A stretch of DNA of 38,808 bases from a virus: IMG/VR virus record IMGVR_UViG_3300043639_000040, positions 1-38,808 of that record; one strand, given 5' to 3'. A model generated the notes under the pieces. It searched no databases, had not been told where the DNA came from, and was given only the letters and a program-made list of their open reading frames with translations. Below are positions 13,550 through 21,261 of this stretch, piece after piece. Numbering within the stretch: the first letter of the stretch is position 1; the number at the start of each line of letters is the position of its first letter. The position numbers and the translations under genes are program-made.

Positions 13550-14593
13550 TTAATTTGGATAACGGATCAGCTTAAACTTGATCTCTTGAGACCATGCCTT
13601 ATGCGCGGAATGGTCTCTGTCGTAGCTTTCGATCCTTACGTTGTCCCAGACAGTGCCGTATTTATCGGTGAAATTGAACGGAGTGCTCATTCGCACCACA
13701 TCGTTAAATTCGTCAAATAGACGAACTTCATACGGGTCAGTACTGGCAGCGGAGTTATTGAATTTATAGTTATATTCCCATCGCCGCGGAGCGATATCGG
13801 CAACTTCATTGAACGTTTTGCCACCGTCCTCGAATTCAAAACTATCAGTGATCTTCGAATACATTGGCGGCTCCGCGTAGAACCGTCGACGCTTGTACGG
13901 AACAAAATCATCCGAAGGAAAATAAAGCGGTAAGCCGGTCTGGTATTGCTTAAATTTCAAATTGAAATACAGCATCACCCGCTTGCGTTCGGCCGCAGTA
14001 AGTACGCGGCTATAAATAAGCTGCTCTACAAAATAGCCTTTCCAGATGCGGCCGGCTAAATTTCTTTGCAGTCCGATCTGGATGCCATCAAGGGCCAGCC
14101 CTGATGACGAGCTCACTTCCATCAAACCAAAGCTATTGCTCATAGGGGCCTGCAGATTTGAATTCGCATAAGAAACATCGTCTTTGCGATACACATAGAC
14201 GGACCCCAAACCAAAATCAAAAAACTTAGATCCTGAGTTATTGCTTGTTAGGACGTCGCCCGATGTAACGCCTGACAACAAACCGCGATATGCAGCAAAA
14301 GTCGCATCTTGAGCCGACGCTAAAACAAAGATATGTTTTGGATTAAGGGCCCCGGTCCATTTTAATGGAGTGGTATTGGTGCCGTTAAAATACCATCCAG
14401 GGCGGCTATTGATCACGTTCGCCGTCGCAACGGGGTCATGAGCTCCAGACGTCGCGAGATCGCGGCCATGACCGGAATAATCATAGATAACGCTATTCAG
14501 TAAACCGTAATCAGGATCGTACTGATGCCACGCCTCAAGCCCGGACGTAGGCAAGAGGCCAGTGTTTTGCCATTGTGTGATGGTGAGACTCAT
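13550..14593 (-). CDS. Minor tail protein with N-terminal LamG-like domain (347 aa)
   Basis: Residues 15-210 look like a concanavalin/LamG-type beta sandwich: SGLEAWHQYDPDYGLLNSVI with YDYSGHGRDL near the start and VEQLIYSRVLTAAERKRVML near the end, a classical LamG terminal motif. The C-terminal 120 residues (EFEDGGKTFNEVADIAPRRW..., VRIESYDRDHSAHKAWSQEI, KFKLIRYPN) resemble a lambda gpM-type minor tail domain. The gene follows the tape measure and precedes the distal tail protein, as gpM does. A lectin-like module fused to the minor tail protein could contact cell-surface glycans. Confidence 0.65.
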   Translation of the reverse strand: MSLTITQWQNTGLLPTSGLEAWHQYDPDYGLLNSVIYDYSGHGRDLATSGAHDPVATANVINSRPGWYFNGTNTTPLKWTGALNPKHIFVLASAQDATFAAYRGLLSGVTSGDVLTSNNSGSKFFDFGLGSVYVYRKDDVSYANSNLQAPMSNSFGLMEVSSSSGLALDGIQIGLQRNLAGRIWKGYFVEQLIYSRVLTAAERKRVMLYFNLKFKQYQTGLPLYFPSDDFVPYKRRRFYAEPPMYSKITDSFEFEDGGKTFNEVADIAPRRWEYNYKFNNSAASTDPYEVRLFDEFNDVVRMSTPFNFTDKYGTVWDNVRIESYDRDHSAHKAWSQEIKFKLIRYPN

Positions 14594-14596
14594 TTA

Positions 14597-17188
14597 TTAA
14601 GTGTTGGCATCTTGTACTAATTGCCGGACCATGCCGTTCTTACCCATTTCAACTTTGAACATTTGGGCAAACCAATCGGATTTATCTCTGACGGTCAGGA
14701 CCACATGGGTTTGTAAACCGCCCGGGGCATTGCGGCCGACATCCACGGTTTGATCTTCCTGACTCGAATACACTCCACCGTCATTAGACTTACCCTGACC
14801 GGAATTACTTTGACTTCCCGTACTGCCGCCGGCAGTGCCGTAGGCTCCTGATGATTCCTGCTTAAATTTATCGCCTGCTACAAATCGCCCGGCAATGGCC
14901 GCGGCTCCGCCGACGATCCCGTAAATAGCGGCAGCGGTAAAATGGGCTCCGGCAGCCGCTGCATACTTTGGATTACCCGTGAAATACGTTAATGCGAGCA
15001 TGGCAAAGCCTTGGGCGAGCTCCCAGACGGCTTGAACGATCGCCATTTGAGCGACAGACGCGATTATCTCCGCTGCGAATTTTCTAAATGAACCGCCGGC
15101 ACTGCCAAATAGAACGAATGCTTTGACGGCGTTACCAACGCCCTGGGCGATAAGCTGAAACTGGGAACCGATAATATTACCGAGACCTTTTAACGGTTCA
15201 ACCTTTTTCAGCATGTCATCAATCGACGTGCCGAGACCGTTAATTACTCCCGATAAGAAGCCCTTTCCTTCAGTTTCTCCAGGCGTTACGGGAACGGCGT
15301 ATTTGTCCTCGATCTCTTTTTTCTTGTTTTCGAAATCTTCCTGAGTGAGTAGAGCTTTGGCTTTGTAAAGCTTATCGAGTTCGTCTAAAAGCTTTAGCTG
15401 TTCAGTTTTATCCTGTACCTCTTTTTGGATCTTCTCTTTTTCAGCCTGATACTCGGTGTCAAGATCCTCAAGACGGCCATCACGCTGCGCGGTGAAGAGA
15501 ACCACCAAATCGTTATACGCTTCACCGCGCATACGATTTTGCTCATCATTGAACCCCTGCAGGTCCGAGATCTGTTTATCCCAAGATTCTTCAGCTGCTT
15601 TTACGGCGTTATCAGAGATCGTTAATTGGGTTTTTTTAAGATCTAATCCAAGTTTTTGCGAAACCTGTAATCTTTTCTCAGCAGCTTTTTGGTCTGAATC
15701 AACGATCAGTTTATTTGTTTTATCAACCTCGTCGGCGATGAAAGCGTTAAGGGCCCGCACACGCTCCATCTGCTGCTCCGTGGTGAGCTTGTCTTGATTC
15801 TCGGTTTGGGGCCCGGCTGTCTGTCGCTCGAGATCGTTTAGAAGATCATTCGCAACCTGAGTGCCCTCACGGAATTTTGTCAGAGCTTCATCAGCAGCTT
15901 TTACCAGAGCATTATCGTCGCCGGTCTTCTTAAACTCTTCGCGAATACGTTTTAGGGTTTCTTTGTATTCAGCCTCTAATTGCTTGAGTGCGAGTTTTTG
16001 TAGATCTAACTGAGCTTTTAGATCCGCTTCAGCTTGTTTTTCCGCTTCGGACTTTCCTGATTTGGCCTTGCCCCCCTTGCCCGCCGATACATCCGGAGAA
16101 AAACTAGATGTGCTACTGCCACCGGCCTCACCATGTGATTCCTGGGCGTCGTACTGTCGCTTAAACCCTTCACGGGTGATCTTGGCAGCTGCTATTGCAA
16201 GTTCGCTCAGGCCGAACGTAATACCGGCCAGATAGATCCTAAGTGCTTCTGCGTGGTCAGAGATCGTCTTGAACGCTTTGGAGAAAATATCAACCGTGTA
16301 TTCGAGGGTCCGTGCGATCGCAAAACCCCACAGCCGCACTTCATCCTGGTTACGGCCATACCATTCAGACGAGAGCGTAAAAAACTTTGTCAGGACCGGC
16401 ATCAGATCCGATGTAAATGCGACACTGGCCGTCTTTGCCTGAGCGCCTAGCAGCCCAAGGGCATCCCCAAAATCATCACTGGCTTTGATATCTTTTTCAG
16501 TTAATGTGATCCCGAGTCGTTCGGCTTCTTTCTGGGCGGCCGCAAGGTCTCCGCCAAATTGCTTGATGACCGGTATCAGGTCCGCGCCAGCCTTACCAAA
16601 AGCTTTCTGGGCAATAACGATCTGCTCAGTACCGTCTTTAGCGTTAAAAATGGTTTCGGATACCTGAGCAAGAGCCGTATTTAGATCTTTGGAAGTGACC
16701 CCGAGATCTTTTAGAGTTTTTTGAGCTTTCTCATTACCCTCAGCGGCTTGGCCGATCAGTTTGGCAAATTTGGCAGTGCCGCTCGTTACGGTCTCGAGCG
16801 AGCTCCCGGCATTATCCGCGGCAAATTTAAGAGTTGTAAGCGTTGAGGCAGAAAGACCAGTTTTATCTGAGGCGTCCTTTATTTCACTGCCATACTCGGC
16901 GGCTGATTTGGTTAGATTAAATAAGCTGACCGAAAGACTAACAGCGGCAGCGACGGCGGCCACGATCGCAGCAGCGGCGATGGCAACACCACCGGCAAGA
17001 CCAGCGGCAGCACTTTCAGACAACCCCATGCTTTGAGCGAGACCCGCGAAACCGGTTTTGCCTTTGCTGTCGATCGCGTCGACATCGTTGCCAATGGACG
17101 TACGTAGATCGCCGAATGCTTTCTTCGCATCATCCGTGTCGCCTTTTGCTCTGAAGAGTAAACCGATGGAGTCAGAAGTGATTGCCAC
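14597..17188 (-). CDS. Tape measure protein (863 aa)
   Basis: This is the longest gene of the window. It has the usual tape-measure layout: an N-terminal helical region (IGLLFRAKGDTDDAKKAFGD), an Ala-rich hydrophobic stretch about residues 60-95 (SAAAGLAGGVAIAAAAIVAA), long charged helices in the middle (DLKAQLDLQKLALKQLEAEY and similar), and further hydrophobic segments near 690-760 (AVWELAQGFAMLALTYF). It sets tail length; at about 0.15 nm per residue, 863 residues would imply a tail near 130 nm. It is preceded by the tail chaperone with frameshift, as expected. The start lies 87 bp from the palindromic element at 17276-17323. Confidence 0.88.
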   Translation of the reverse strand: MAITSDSIGLLFRAKGDTDDAKKAFGDLRTSIGNDVDAIDSKGKTGFAGLAQSMGLSESAAAGLAGGVAIAAAAIVAAVAAAVSLSVSLFNLTKSAAEYGSEIKDASDKTGLSASTLTTLKFAADNAGSSLETVTSGTAKFAKLIGQAAEGNEKAQKTLKDLGVTSKDLNTALAQVSETIFNAKDGTEQIVIAQKAFGKAGADLIPVIKQFGGDLAAAQKEAERLGITLTEKDIKASDDFGDALGLLGAQAKTASVAFTSDLMPVLTKFFTLSSEWYGRNQDEVRLWGFAIARTLEYTVDIFSKAFKTISDHAEALRIYLAGITFGLSELAIAAAKITREGFKRQYDAQESHGEAGGSSTSSFSPDVSAGKGGKAKSGKSEAEKQAEADLKAQLDLQKLALKQLEAEYKETLKRIREEFKKTGDDNALVKAADEALTKFREGTQVANDLLNDLERQTAGPQTENQDKLTTEQQMERVRALNAFIADEVDKTNKLIVDSDQKAAEKRLQVSQKLGLDLKKTQLTISDNAVKAAEESWDKQISDLQGFNDEQNRMRGEAYNDLVVLFTAQRDGRLEDLDTEYQAEKEKIQKEVQDKTEQLKLLDELDKLYKAKALLTQEDFENKKKEIEDKYAVPVTPGETEGKGFLSGVINGLGTSIDDMLKKVEPLKGLGNIIGSQFQLIAQGVGNAVKAFVLFGSAGGSFRKFAAEIIASVAQMAIVQAVWELAQGFAMLALTYFTGNPKYAAAAGAHFTAAAIYGIVGGAAAIAGRFVAGDKFKQESSGAYGTAGGSTGSQSNSGQGKSNDGGVYSSQEDQTVDVGRNAPGGLQTHVVLTVRDKSDWFAQMFKVEMGKNGMVRQLVQDANT

Positions 17189-17275
17189 TCTCTGAATTTA
17201 GCGAGTTTGCCGGTGTGTTATTTTGTCTGGAATGAGCGGCTGGAAATACGGGTAAAAACAGGGGTGAAAAAGTGC

Positions 17276-17323
17276 AAAGTATAATGGTATAGCCCCTATA
17301 TAGGATATATACCATTATACTTT
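17276..17323 (+). repeat. 48-bp palindromic element, copy 1
   Basis: Perfect 16-bp inverted arms AAAGTATAATGGTATA and TATACCATTATACTTT enclose a 16-bp spacer (gcccctatataggata) that itself holds CCTATATAGG. The same element in reverse orientation is at 35416-35463. A shared word CGGGTAAAAACA lies 15 bp upstream. It is intergenic, between the tail chaperone extension and the tape measure gene. It is unlike a terminator: the stem is AT-rich and has no T-tract. Confidence 0.85.
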
Positions 17324-17385
17324 ACCGTAAGTGCTGTTATTGCAGGGGTTTACAGATTTGCCGAAAATCGCGGTTTTGGGGCTGT

Positions 17386-17715
17386 TTACAGCACGTCATT
17401 TTCGTTAATTTCACCATCAGAATCGTCGTCATTTGATTCGTTTGAGGCCGCTCCAAATAGTTCGGCGACGGCAGATTTAACGGCAAGCTTGAACGACTTC
17501 AACCGCTCCAATTCCCGCTTATTTTCAAACTCAAGCAGTCGCATCGAACACGTCAGATCGAAATCTAACGCAACCATCCGTGACTCTACACCGATCAACT
17601 CAGAGCATCTTATGCCTGCGTCCCGGCCAGCAAGGGCGAGCCACAGCAGGTTAGTATCATTCCGGACGAAAGGTTTCCAGGCTGCCGCCTGACTTACCTC
17701 CTGACAAGACCCAAT
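17386..17715 (-). CDS. Tail chaperone frameshift extension (gpT-like)
   Basis: This reading frame is open from just after a TAA at 17716-17718 and overlaps the end of the gene at 17657-18088. Its only internal starts are a TTG at 17598 and later ATGs. The sequence from LLWLALAGRDAGIRCSELIG through VESRMVALDFDLTCSMRLLE resembles the second domain of siphophage tail chaperones (lambda gpT-like), with a Glu/Asn/Asp-rich tail (NESNDDDSDGEINENDVL). Joined to the upstream gene by a +1 shift (or -2), the fusion would be 233 aa; the length 703 nt leaves remainder 1, which fits. The extension precedes the tape measure gene, the standard position. Confidence 0.7.
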   Translation of the reverse strand: MGSCQEVSQAAAWKPFVRNDTNLLWLALAGRDAGIRCSELIGVESRMVALDFDLTCSMRLLEFENKRELERLKSFKLAVKSAVAELFGAASNESNDDDSDGEINENDVL

Positions 17716-18088
17716 TTACCAGGAACATGAAATCATCGGGCAAGATATCTTCCGGAGCGATCTGATCGTCGTTTGTCGGGTGTAAAGAGATCTGCGGTTC
17801 GACGGCACAGTACAAGATCAGGTCCCGGCCGAATTCCAGATTGCTCATAATATCTTCCGGGGTAAGTTTGGCTAGAAGATCTTTTTGAGCCTGTACAGAA
17901 TTACCGTTTGCTTTTGCCAATCCCGCCATCTTGCTCGTCAGGCTGGCCGGCAGCTTCCCTGCAAGAATAAACTGCTCTATCGGCGGCTCTCTGAGCTTCC
18001 AGACAGATCCTGACGGCAATTCAACGTCAAACACTACCGCCTCTGTACGCTTAGCAGAGGCGAGCTTCTTGTAATCAGATGCATTCAT
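17657..18088 (-). CDS. Tail assembly chaperone (gpG-like, 143 aa)
   Basis: The short chaperone of a siphophage tail: MNASDYKKLASAKRTEAVVF, a beta-rich FDVELPSGSVWKLREPP segment, then helical IEQFILAGKLPASLTSKMAG and FMFLVNWVLSGG. ATG 18088 follows a terminator-like hairpin after the tail tube gene. A candidate slip site is ACC-TTT-C (TTT at 17669-17671), where tRNA-Phe can move from TTT to TTC by +1. An internal AGGAGG (17697-17702) lies upstream but about 25 nt away, farther than in the prfB model. Chaperones of this class coat the tape measure during tail assembly. Confidence 0.75.
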   Translation of the reverse strand: MNASDYKKLASAKRTEAVVFDVELPSGSVWKLREPPIEQFILAGKLPASLTSKMAGLAKANGNSVQAQKDLLAKLTPEDIMSNLEFGRDLILYCAVEPQISLHPTNDDQIAPEDILPDDFMFLVNWVLSGGKSGGSLETFRPE

Positions 18089-18112
18089 ATAATCGTATAT
18101 TCAGAATTAAGG

Positions 18113-18156
18113 ATAAAAATTAATGGGGTCTCAGGTAATGGCATACCGTCGACCCC
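18113..18156 (-). terminator. Terminator-like hairpin after tail tube gene
   Basis: On the minus strand GGGGTC (complement of 18151-18156) pairs with GACCCC (complement of 18125-18130), with a 20-nt loop, followed by attaattttt. It lies after the tail tube stop and may lower chaperone and tape-measure expression relative to the tube protein. Confidence 0.5.
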
Positions 18157-18194
18157 GTTTGCCACTTGGAGAGAGGCAACAAAGAAATTTATGT

Positions 18195-18800
18195 TTATGG
18201 ACCAGTTGGGGCTGTCGTATTGATGTAGATGCAGCCAAACGTGTCAGTTGCGGCCCGTGTCGGTATCGCCACGCCTACGAAATCAAGAGGCAGCTTGGCC
18301 CGCTCAACACGAGACAGGGCTACGTCAAAATCAGCCTTGTTGTAGGCCTTGTAAAGATGGAATACAACAAACTTGGTAGGATCGGCCTTTGTCGGAGCGA
18401 TGGCCGCGATCGAAGTAAAGCTTAAAGCAGATTCACCAAGTGTCCATGCTGTTTTCCCGGTAGGGGTCAGAGCCGTTCCCATGCCCACAGTCGCGAGAGA
18501 GAGCAGATCAGAATCAAGCACCTGGGCGGCCTCAGCCTTTAGCGAACCGCCGATCTGGTCAAGGTTGCGCTCGAGGGCGTATTTAACCTCATCGTAAAAC
18601 TCTTCGGTGAAGCTTCGCTGCAGACTGATCATCGCACCTTTTTCCGTAAGCCCGATCAGCTTTCTGCTAGGGTTTTCAGTTGCATTCGGAGAGCCATCGG
18701 CATCCAGGCTAAGATAAGCTGACCCTGCCGGCACGGCCAACCCAAACCATATGCGACTTGGGTTTTTCTGCGTCTTGGTGATATCAAGTGTGGTTCCCAT
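18195..18800 (-). CDS. Major tail tube protein (201 aa)
   Basis: The N-terminus, TLDITKTQKNPSRIWFGLAV with PAGSAYLSLDADG, and the middle region (TEKGAMISLQRSFTEEFYDE, DQIGGSLKAEAAQVLDS) fit siphophage tail tube proteins, whose subunits are about 200 residues and stack as hexamers. It sits directly before the tail chaperone and after the tail completion genes, the invariant position of this gene. ATG 18800. The C-terminal part ends GVAIPTRAATDTFGCIYINT. Assignment rests on gene order and general pattern. Confidence 0.65.
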   Translation of the reverse strand: MGTTLDITKTQKNPSRIWFGLAVPAGSAYLSLDADGSPNATENPSRKLIGLTEKGAMISLQRSFTEEFYDEVKYALERNLDQIGGSLKAEAAQVLDSDLLSLATVGMGTALTPTGKTAWTLGESALSFTSIAAIAPTKADPTKFVVFHLYKAYNKADFDVALSRVERAKLPLDFVGVAIPTRAATDTFGCIYINTTAPTGP

Positions 18801-18815
18801 AACTTAAAAGCCTCT

Positions 18816-19199
18816 TTATTTTAGACTCGTGTAAAGCGTGTTAATTGCCGCCCGGCTCTCGGCCGCCTTGGTTTTTTGCTCTTCGTAATCCTCAACGGCC
18901 GCCTGAAAATAGAAATCGGCTTCCGGCAAGTGAGCAAAATCTTCTTTTTTTGGAGCCATCACTTTTTCAGGCGACGGCATTGCGAGACCGCCGAATAATG
19001 GCGATTTAAGTTCATTCTCATCGAATAAGCCGTGGCCGCCGATGGCTGCCACCCGCTGCATAACATCGATCGCCCGGTCTTTGCCAAAATGAGCAACCGC
19101 CCGCGGGTACGTGAGCGTACCGATCTCGGTTATTAAATCAACTTTCTCAGCTTTAGCAGCCGGCGGATTCGGGGTTTCTGATTTCTTCTCTTCGGCCAT
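18816..19199 (-). CDS. Hypothetical protein between tail terminator and tube (127 aa)
   Basis: A Lys/Glu-rich, probably disordered N-terminus (MAEEKKSETPNPPAAKAEKV) is followed by a helical segment (LTYPRAVAHFGKDRAIDVMQ), a Gly-rich turn (AAIGGHGLFDENELKSPLFG) and an acidic helical C-terminus (DFYFQAAVEDYEEQKTKAAE). Its place between tail completion and tube genes suggests a virion or assembly role. No family recognised. Confidence 0.55.
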   Translation of the reverse strand: MAEEKKSETPNPPAAKAEKVDLITEIGTLTYPRAVAHFGKDRAIDVMQRVAAIGGHGLFDENELKSPLFGGLAMPSPEKVMAPKKEDFAHLPEADFYFQAAVEDYEEQKTKAAESRAAINTLYTSLK

Positions 19200-19217
19200 A
19201 AGTGTTCACCTGGTCTT

Positions 19218-19727
19218 TTATTGGTTAAATGCAGAGGCTTCAATGTGCCAATTAACACGGGTTTGAAAGACCTCTATAAATTGATTTTTATACTTGTTTT
19301 GCACATCAAAAGTCGTTTCAATGCCCATTCCCGTACTGGTAATTTCAATTATAGAATCCTGATTAAAGGTTGTTTCCGGCACATTCGCGAGCATAGACTC
19401 TATCGCCATGCAGTATTTAGGGGACCTGTCGGCCGCAATATCCTGGTTACCGTGAATATGAGCAAACTCGATCACGAGATTAAAATCTATCTCTAAGATC
19501 TCACCCCATTTTGCTTTATGGTCCGTTTGGAGAAAGGTGATTGCCGGGAACTTGGTCACCACCCGCGGGGCCCGGTGAAAGCTTTTATCTCCGATCAACG
19601 GCAAAGCATCACCACCATTGACCGCCCAGACGAACGCCGCCGCCTGCGTGTCGCGAAGAAACCCCAGAACGTTGTTACGGATCTGTGTTTCATCGAGAAC
19701 GTTTACTTGTGGGTCCCAATCAGTCAT
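19218..19727 (-). CDS. Tail terminator-like protein (169 aa)
   Basis: The gene begins MTDWDPQVNVLDETQIRNNV. The central segment RVVTKFPAITFLQTDHKAKW, then EIDFNLVIEFAHIHGNQDIA and WHIEASAF, gives alternating strands and helices typical of head-tail or tail terminator proteins (gpU/gp10-like, about 130-170 aa). It lies between the Mu-gpG-like morphogenesis protein and the tail tube, where the tail terminator normally sits. Assignment is mainly by gene order. Confidence 0.5.
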   Translation of the reverse strand: MTDWDPQVNVLDETQIRNNVLGFLRDTQAAAFVWAVNGGDALPLIGDKSFHRAPRVVTKFPAITFLQTDHKAKWGEILEIDFNLVIEFAHIHGNQDIAADRSPKYCMAIESMLANVPETTFNQDSIIEITSTGMGIETTFDVQNKYKNQFIEVFQTRVNWHIEASAFNQ

Positions 19728-19729
19728 TT

Positions 19730-20236
19730 TTATCTATCAGTTACAGGGATGTAATAATTACCCCGGCGAAGTTCTTTTATCAGTGATCCCTGTATAACTT
19801 TCATCATTCGGCGTTTCTGATCATCTGAAAAACTGATCGGCTCTCGTTTCGGCAGCGTATCGGAGCCGCGTTGGTGGTAGATCCCTCGAGCAAGTGTTGT
19901 GCCGATCGCTACTTCTTTCTTTGACGTCGCGTAGTACGATCCCGGTGCGTTGCCGGTAAGCGATGCTGCGAGCTCGCCAGTGGCTTCAAGGATCTTCTTG
20001 CCGGCCCCGTATCGTTTTATCTTCTTGAGAGCATAGCGTTCTGATATCTTTGCCCATTTACCGGACCGGCCCTTTGACCCTTCGCTATCAAACTGCTCTT
20101 TTTCAATTCGCCAAAACTCATCCCGGACATCCGGCCAGATCGGAGTGAGATCATCAAAGTTCGCATCGAGCCTGGTAAAAGTACGGTCAAATTCCTCTTT
20201 CCCGTCGACTGTTATTTGTATCCTGGCTCCGGACAT
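19730..20236 (-). CDS. Virion morphogenesis protein, Mu gpG-like (168 aa)
   Basis: The pattern FWRIEKEQFDSEGSKGRSGK, W-A-K-I-SERYALKKIKRYGAGK, then KILEATGELAASLTG matches the phage virion morphogenesis family (Mu gpG-like), in which a QF...EG...W..L...Y..K...ILE.TG.L..S motif is diagnostic. The C-terminus carries the common GIYHQRGSDTLPKREPISFS segment (compare HQ.G....P.R.F). These proteins complete or stabilise the tail during assembly. Its start region is overlapped by 50 bp by the end of a small zinc-ribbon gene. Confidence 0.75.
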   Translation of the reverse strand: MSGARIQITVDGKEEFDRTFTRLDANFDDLTPIWPDVRDEFWRIEKEQFDSEGSKGRSGKWAKISERYALKKIKRYGAGKKILEATGELAASLTGNAPGSYYATSKKEVAIGTTLARGIYHQRGSDTLPKREPISFSDDQKRRMMKVIQGSLIKELRRGNYYIPVTDR

Positions 20237-20342
20237 CTGGTTCTTTTGTCAGTACCTTTTTGCTCTTATAGATCGTCTTACCGCAGAATTTACACTTAAA
20301 TATCTGATCAACCTGTCTTTGAAATTTATGCTCGCAGTGCAT
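20187..20342 (-). CDS. Small zinc-ribbon protein (51 aa)
   Basis: ATG at 20342 directly follows the stop of the upstream connector gene (TAAATG). The product begins MHCEHKFQRQVDQIFKCKFC and contains C3-x-H5 and C17-x2-C20-G, a zinc-ribbon pattern, followed by a basic stretch (KTIYKSKKVLTK). The frame ends at TGA 20187-20189, inside the next gene. The exact stop-start junction and the four metal-ligand residues support a real gene; very small zinc-ribbon genes are common in phage head-tail blocks. Function unknown. Confidence 0.6.
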   Translation of the reverse strand: MHCEHKFQRQVDQIFKCKFCGKTIYKSKKVLTKEPDVRSQDTNNSRRERGI

Positions 20343-20909
20343 TTAACTAAAGAAAGTGTTGCTCGAGTAAATTTCCCGATAACGTTTAGTAACAGCCGTA
20401 AACGTTGGTGAAAACTCAGCGTTAATGGCCGCTGCAGAGATCCCGCTCAGGTCCGCAAAAGCAAGGTCTTTCTTGCGCCACAATTGAAGAGCTTGCTCGA
20501 TGCAGGCTTGTTTAATATCAGCCGCGATCGCAGCAAAGCCATAGATCGCCGTGACGTCGATAAAAGAATTTTCTGAGATCGGGTAATTGAGTATCAGATA
20601 TCCATCTCGCTCACGATACCGGCGATTTGAGACCAGGGCATCATAGTAATCATCGCCATCGATATTTATAATCGTGATCGAATTGGCAATGTACGGAAAA
20701 AGCTTTAGATATTGCGTATTATTGCCACGATATGAACGCAAGGACACTTCCTCACCAGCTTTCGAGAAAAATCCGTCACTGACTACGCACTCACGGTCAA
20801 ACAGCCTGGAGACGCTTTCAGCGAGCAATTCCCAAGTGTCGACGCCATCGGCTTCTTGAGCAATGGCGACGTCTTTAAGCTCGTCGGCTGTTATATAGAG
20901 ATCAGGCAT
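20343..20909 (-). CDS. Head-tail connector protein (188 aa)
   Basis: The sequence is helical at both ends with a beta-rich centre: LYITADELKDVAIAQEADGV, then SLRSYRGNNTQYLKLFPYIA, then ADIKQACIEQALQLWRKKDL and ITVTKRYREIYSSN-type helices (here FTAVTKRYREIYSSNTFFS). The KQAC.EQA..LW.KK segment is typical of gp6-type head-tail connectors (DNA-packaging adaptor). It lies between the capsid block and the tail completion genes. Assignment by pattern and position. Confidence 0.55.
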   Translation of the reverse strand: MPDLYITADELKDVAIAQEADGVDTWELLAESVSRLFDRECVVSDGFFSKAGEEVSLRSYRGNNTQYLKLFPYIANSITIINIDGDDYYDALVSNRRYRERDGYLILNYPISENSFIDVTAIYGFAAIAADIKQACIEQALQLWRKKDLAFADLSGISAAAINAEFSPTFTAVTKRYREIYSSNTFFS

Positions 20910-20915
20910 TCTCAG

Positions 20916-21260
20916 TTACTCCAAATTAGCTATCACATATAGCCGGCCATAAGGCTCATCGCGGTCTGACGGAAAATAATGCGGCTTTACCGCCGGATCG
21001 ACACCCTTGAACTCGATATTGTAGGTACCGGCTGGAATGGCAGCCGTTGTGACGTCGAAAGTATAAGTACCCTGCCCTTTATGTGTTGTTTGATTGGCGT
21101 CGACAACACATACGCCTTCAAATACAGGCTCATCGGCATCACTCCCCCGGGCGATCAACGTAACAGCCCAATTGGTAAGATCGACGGTCCCGCGATCATC
21201 GTATAGCGTAAATCTGATCGTCTCTTGAGCCCCTTGTTTTAGTGTGAAGATCGAGTTCAT
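20916..21260 (-). CDS. BppU-N/Ig-like structural protein (114 aa)
   Basis: A small beta-sandwich: FTLKQGAQETIRFTLYDDRG, then VDLTNWAVTLIARGSDADEP, and GTYTFDVTTAAIPAGTYNIE. This QG-x-T-x-x-I-x-FTL-D-x-G pattern occurs in N-terminal domains of baseplate upper proteins and related phage Ig-like proteins. It abuts the long repeat protein, so it may be its anchor or a decoration protein. Confidence 0.55.
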   Translation of the reverse strand: MNSIFTLKQGAQETIRFTLYDDRGTVDLTNWAVTLIARGSDADEPVFEGVCVVDANQTTHKGQGTYTFDVTTAAIPAGTYNIEFKGVDPAVKPHYFPSDRDEPYGRLYVIANLE

Positions 21261-21261
21261 C

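Noticed and set aside
17276-17323. Reading the 48-bp palindrome as a telomere-resolution site like the N15 telRL
   Set aside because: It shares only short TATAATGG/CCATTATA words in a different order, has a 16-bp asymmetric spacer, occurs twice, and no protelomerase gene is present.
18164-18173. A plus-strand copy of ACTTGGAGAG in the gap before the tail chaperone
   Set aside because: No plus-strand gene follows with any support; treated as a chance match.
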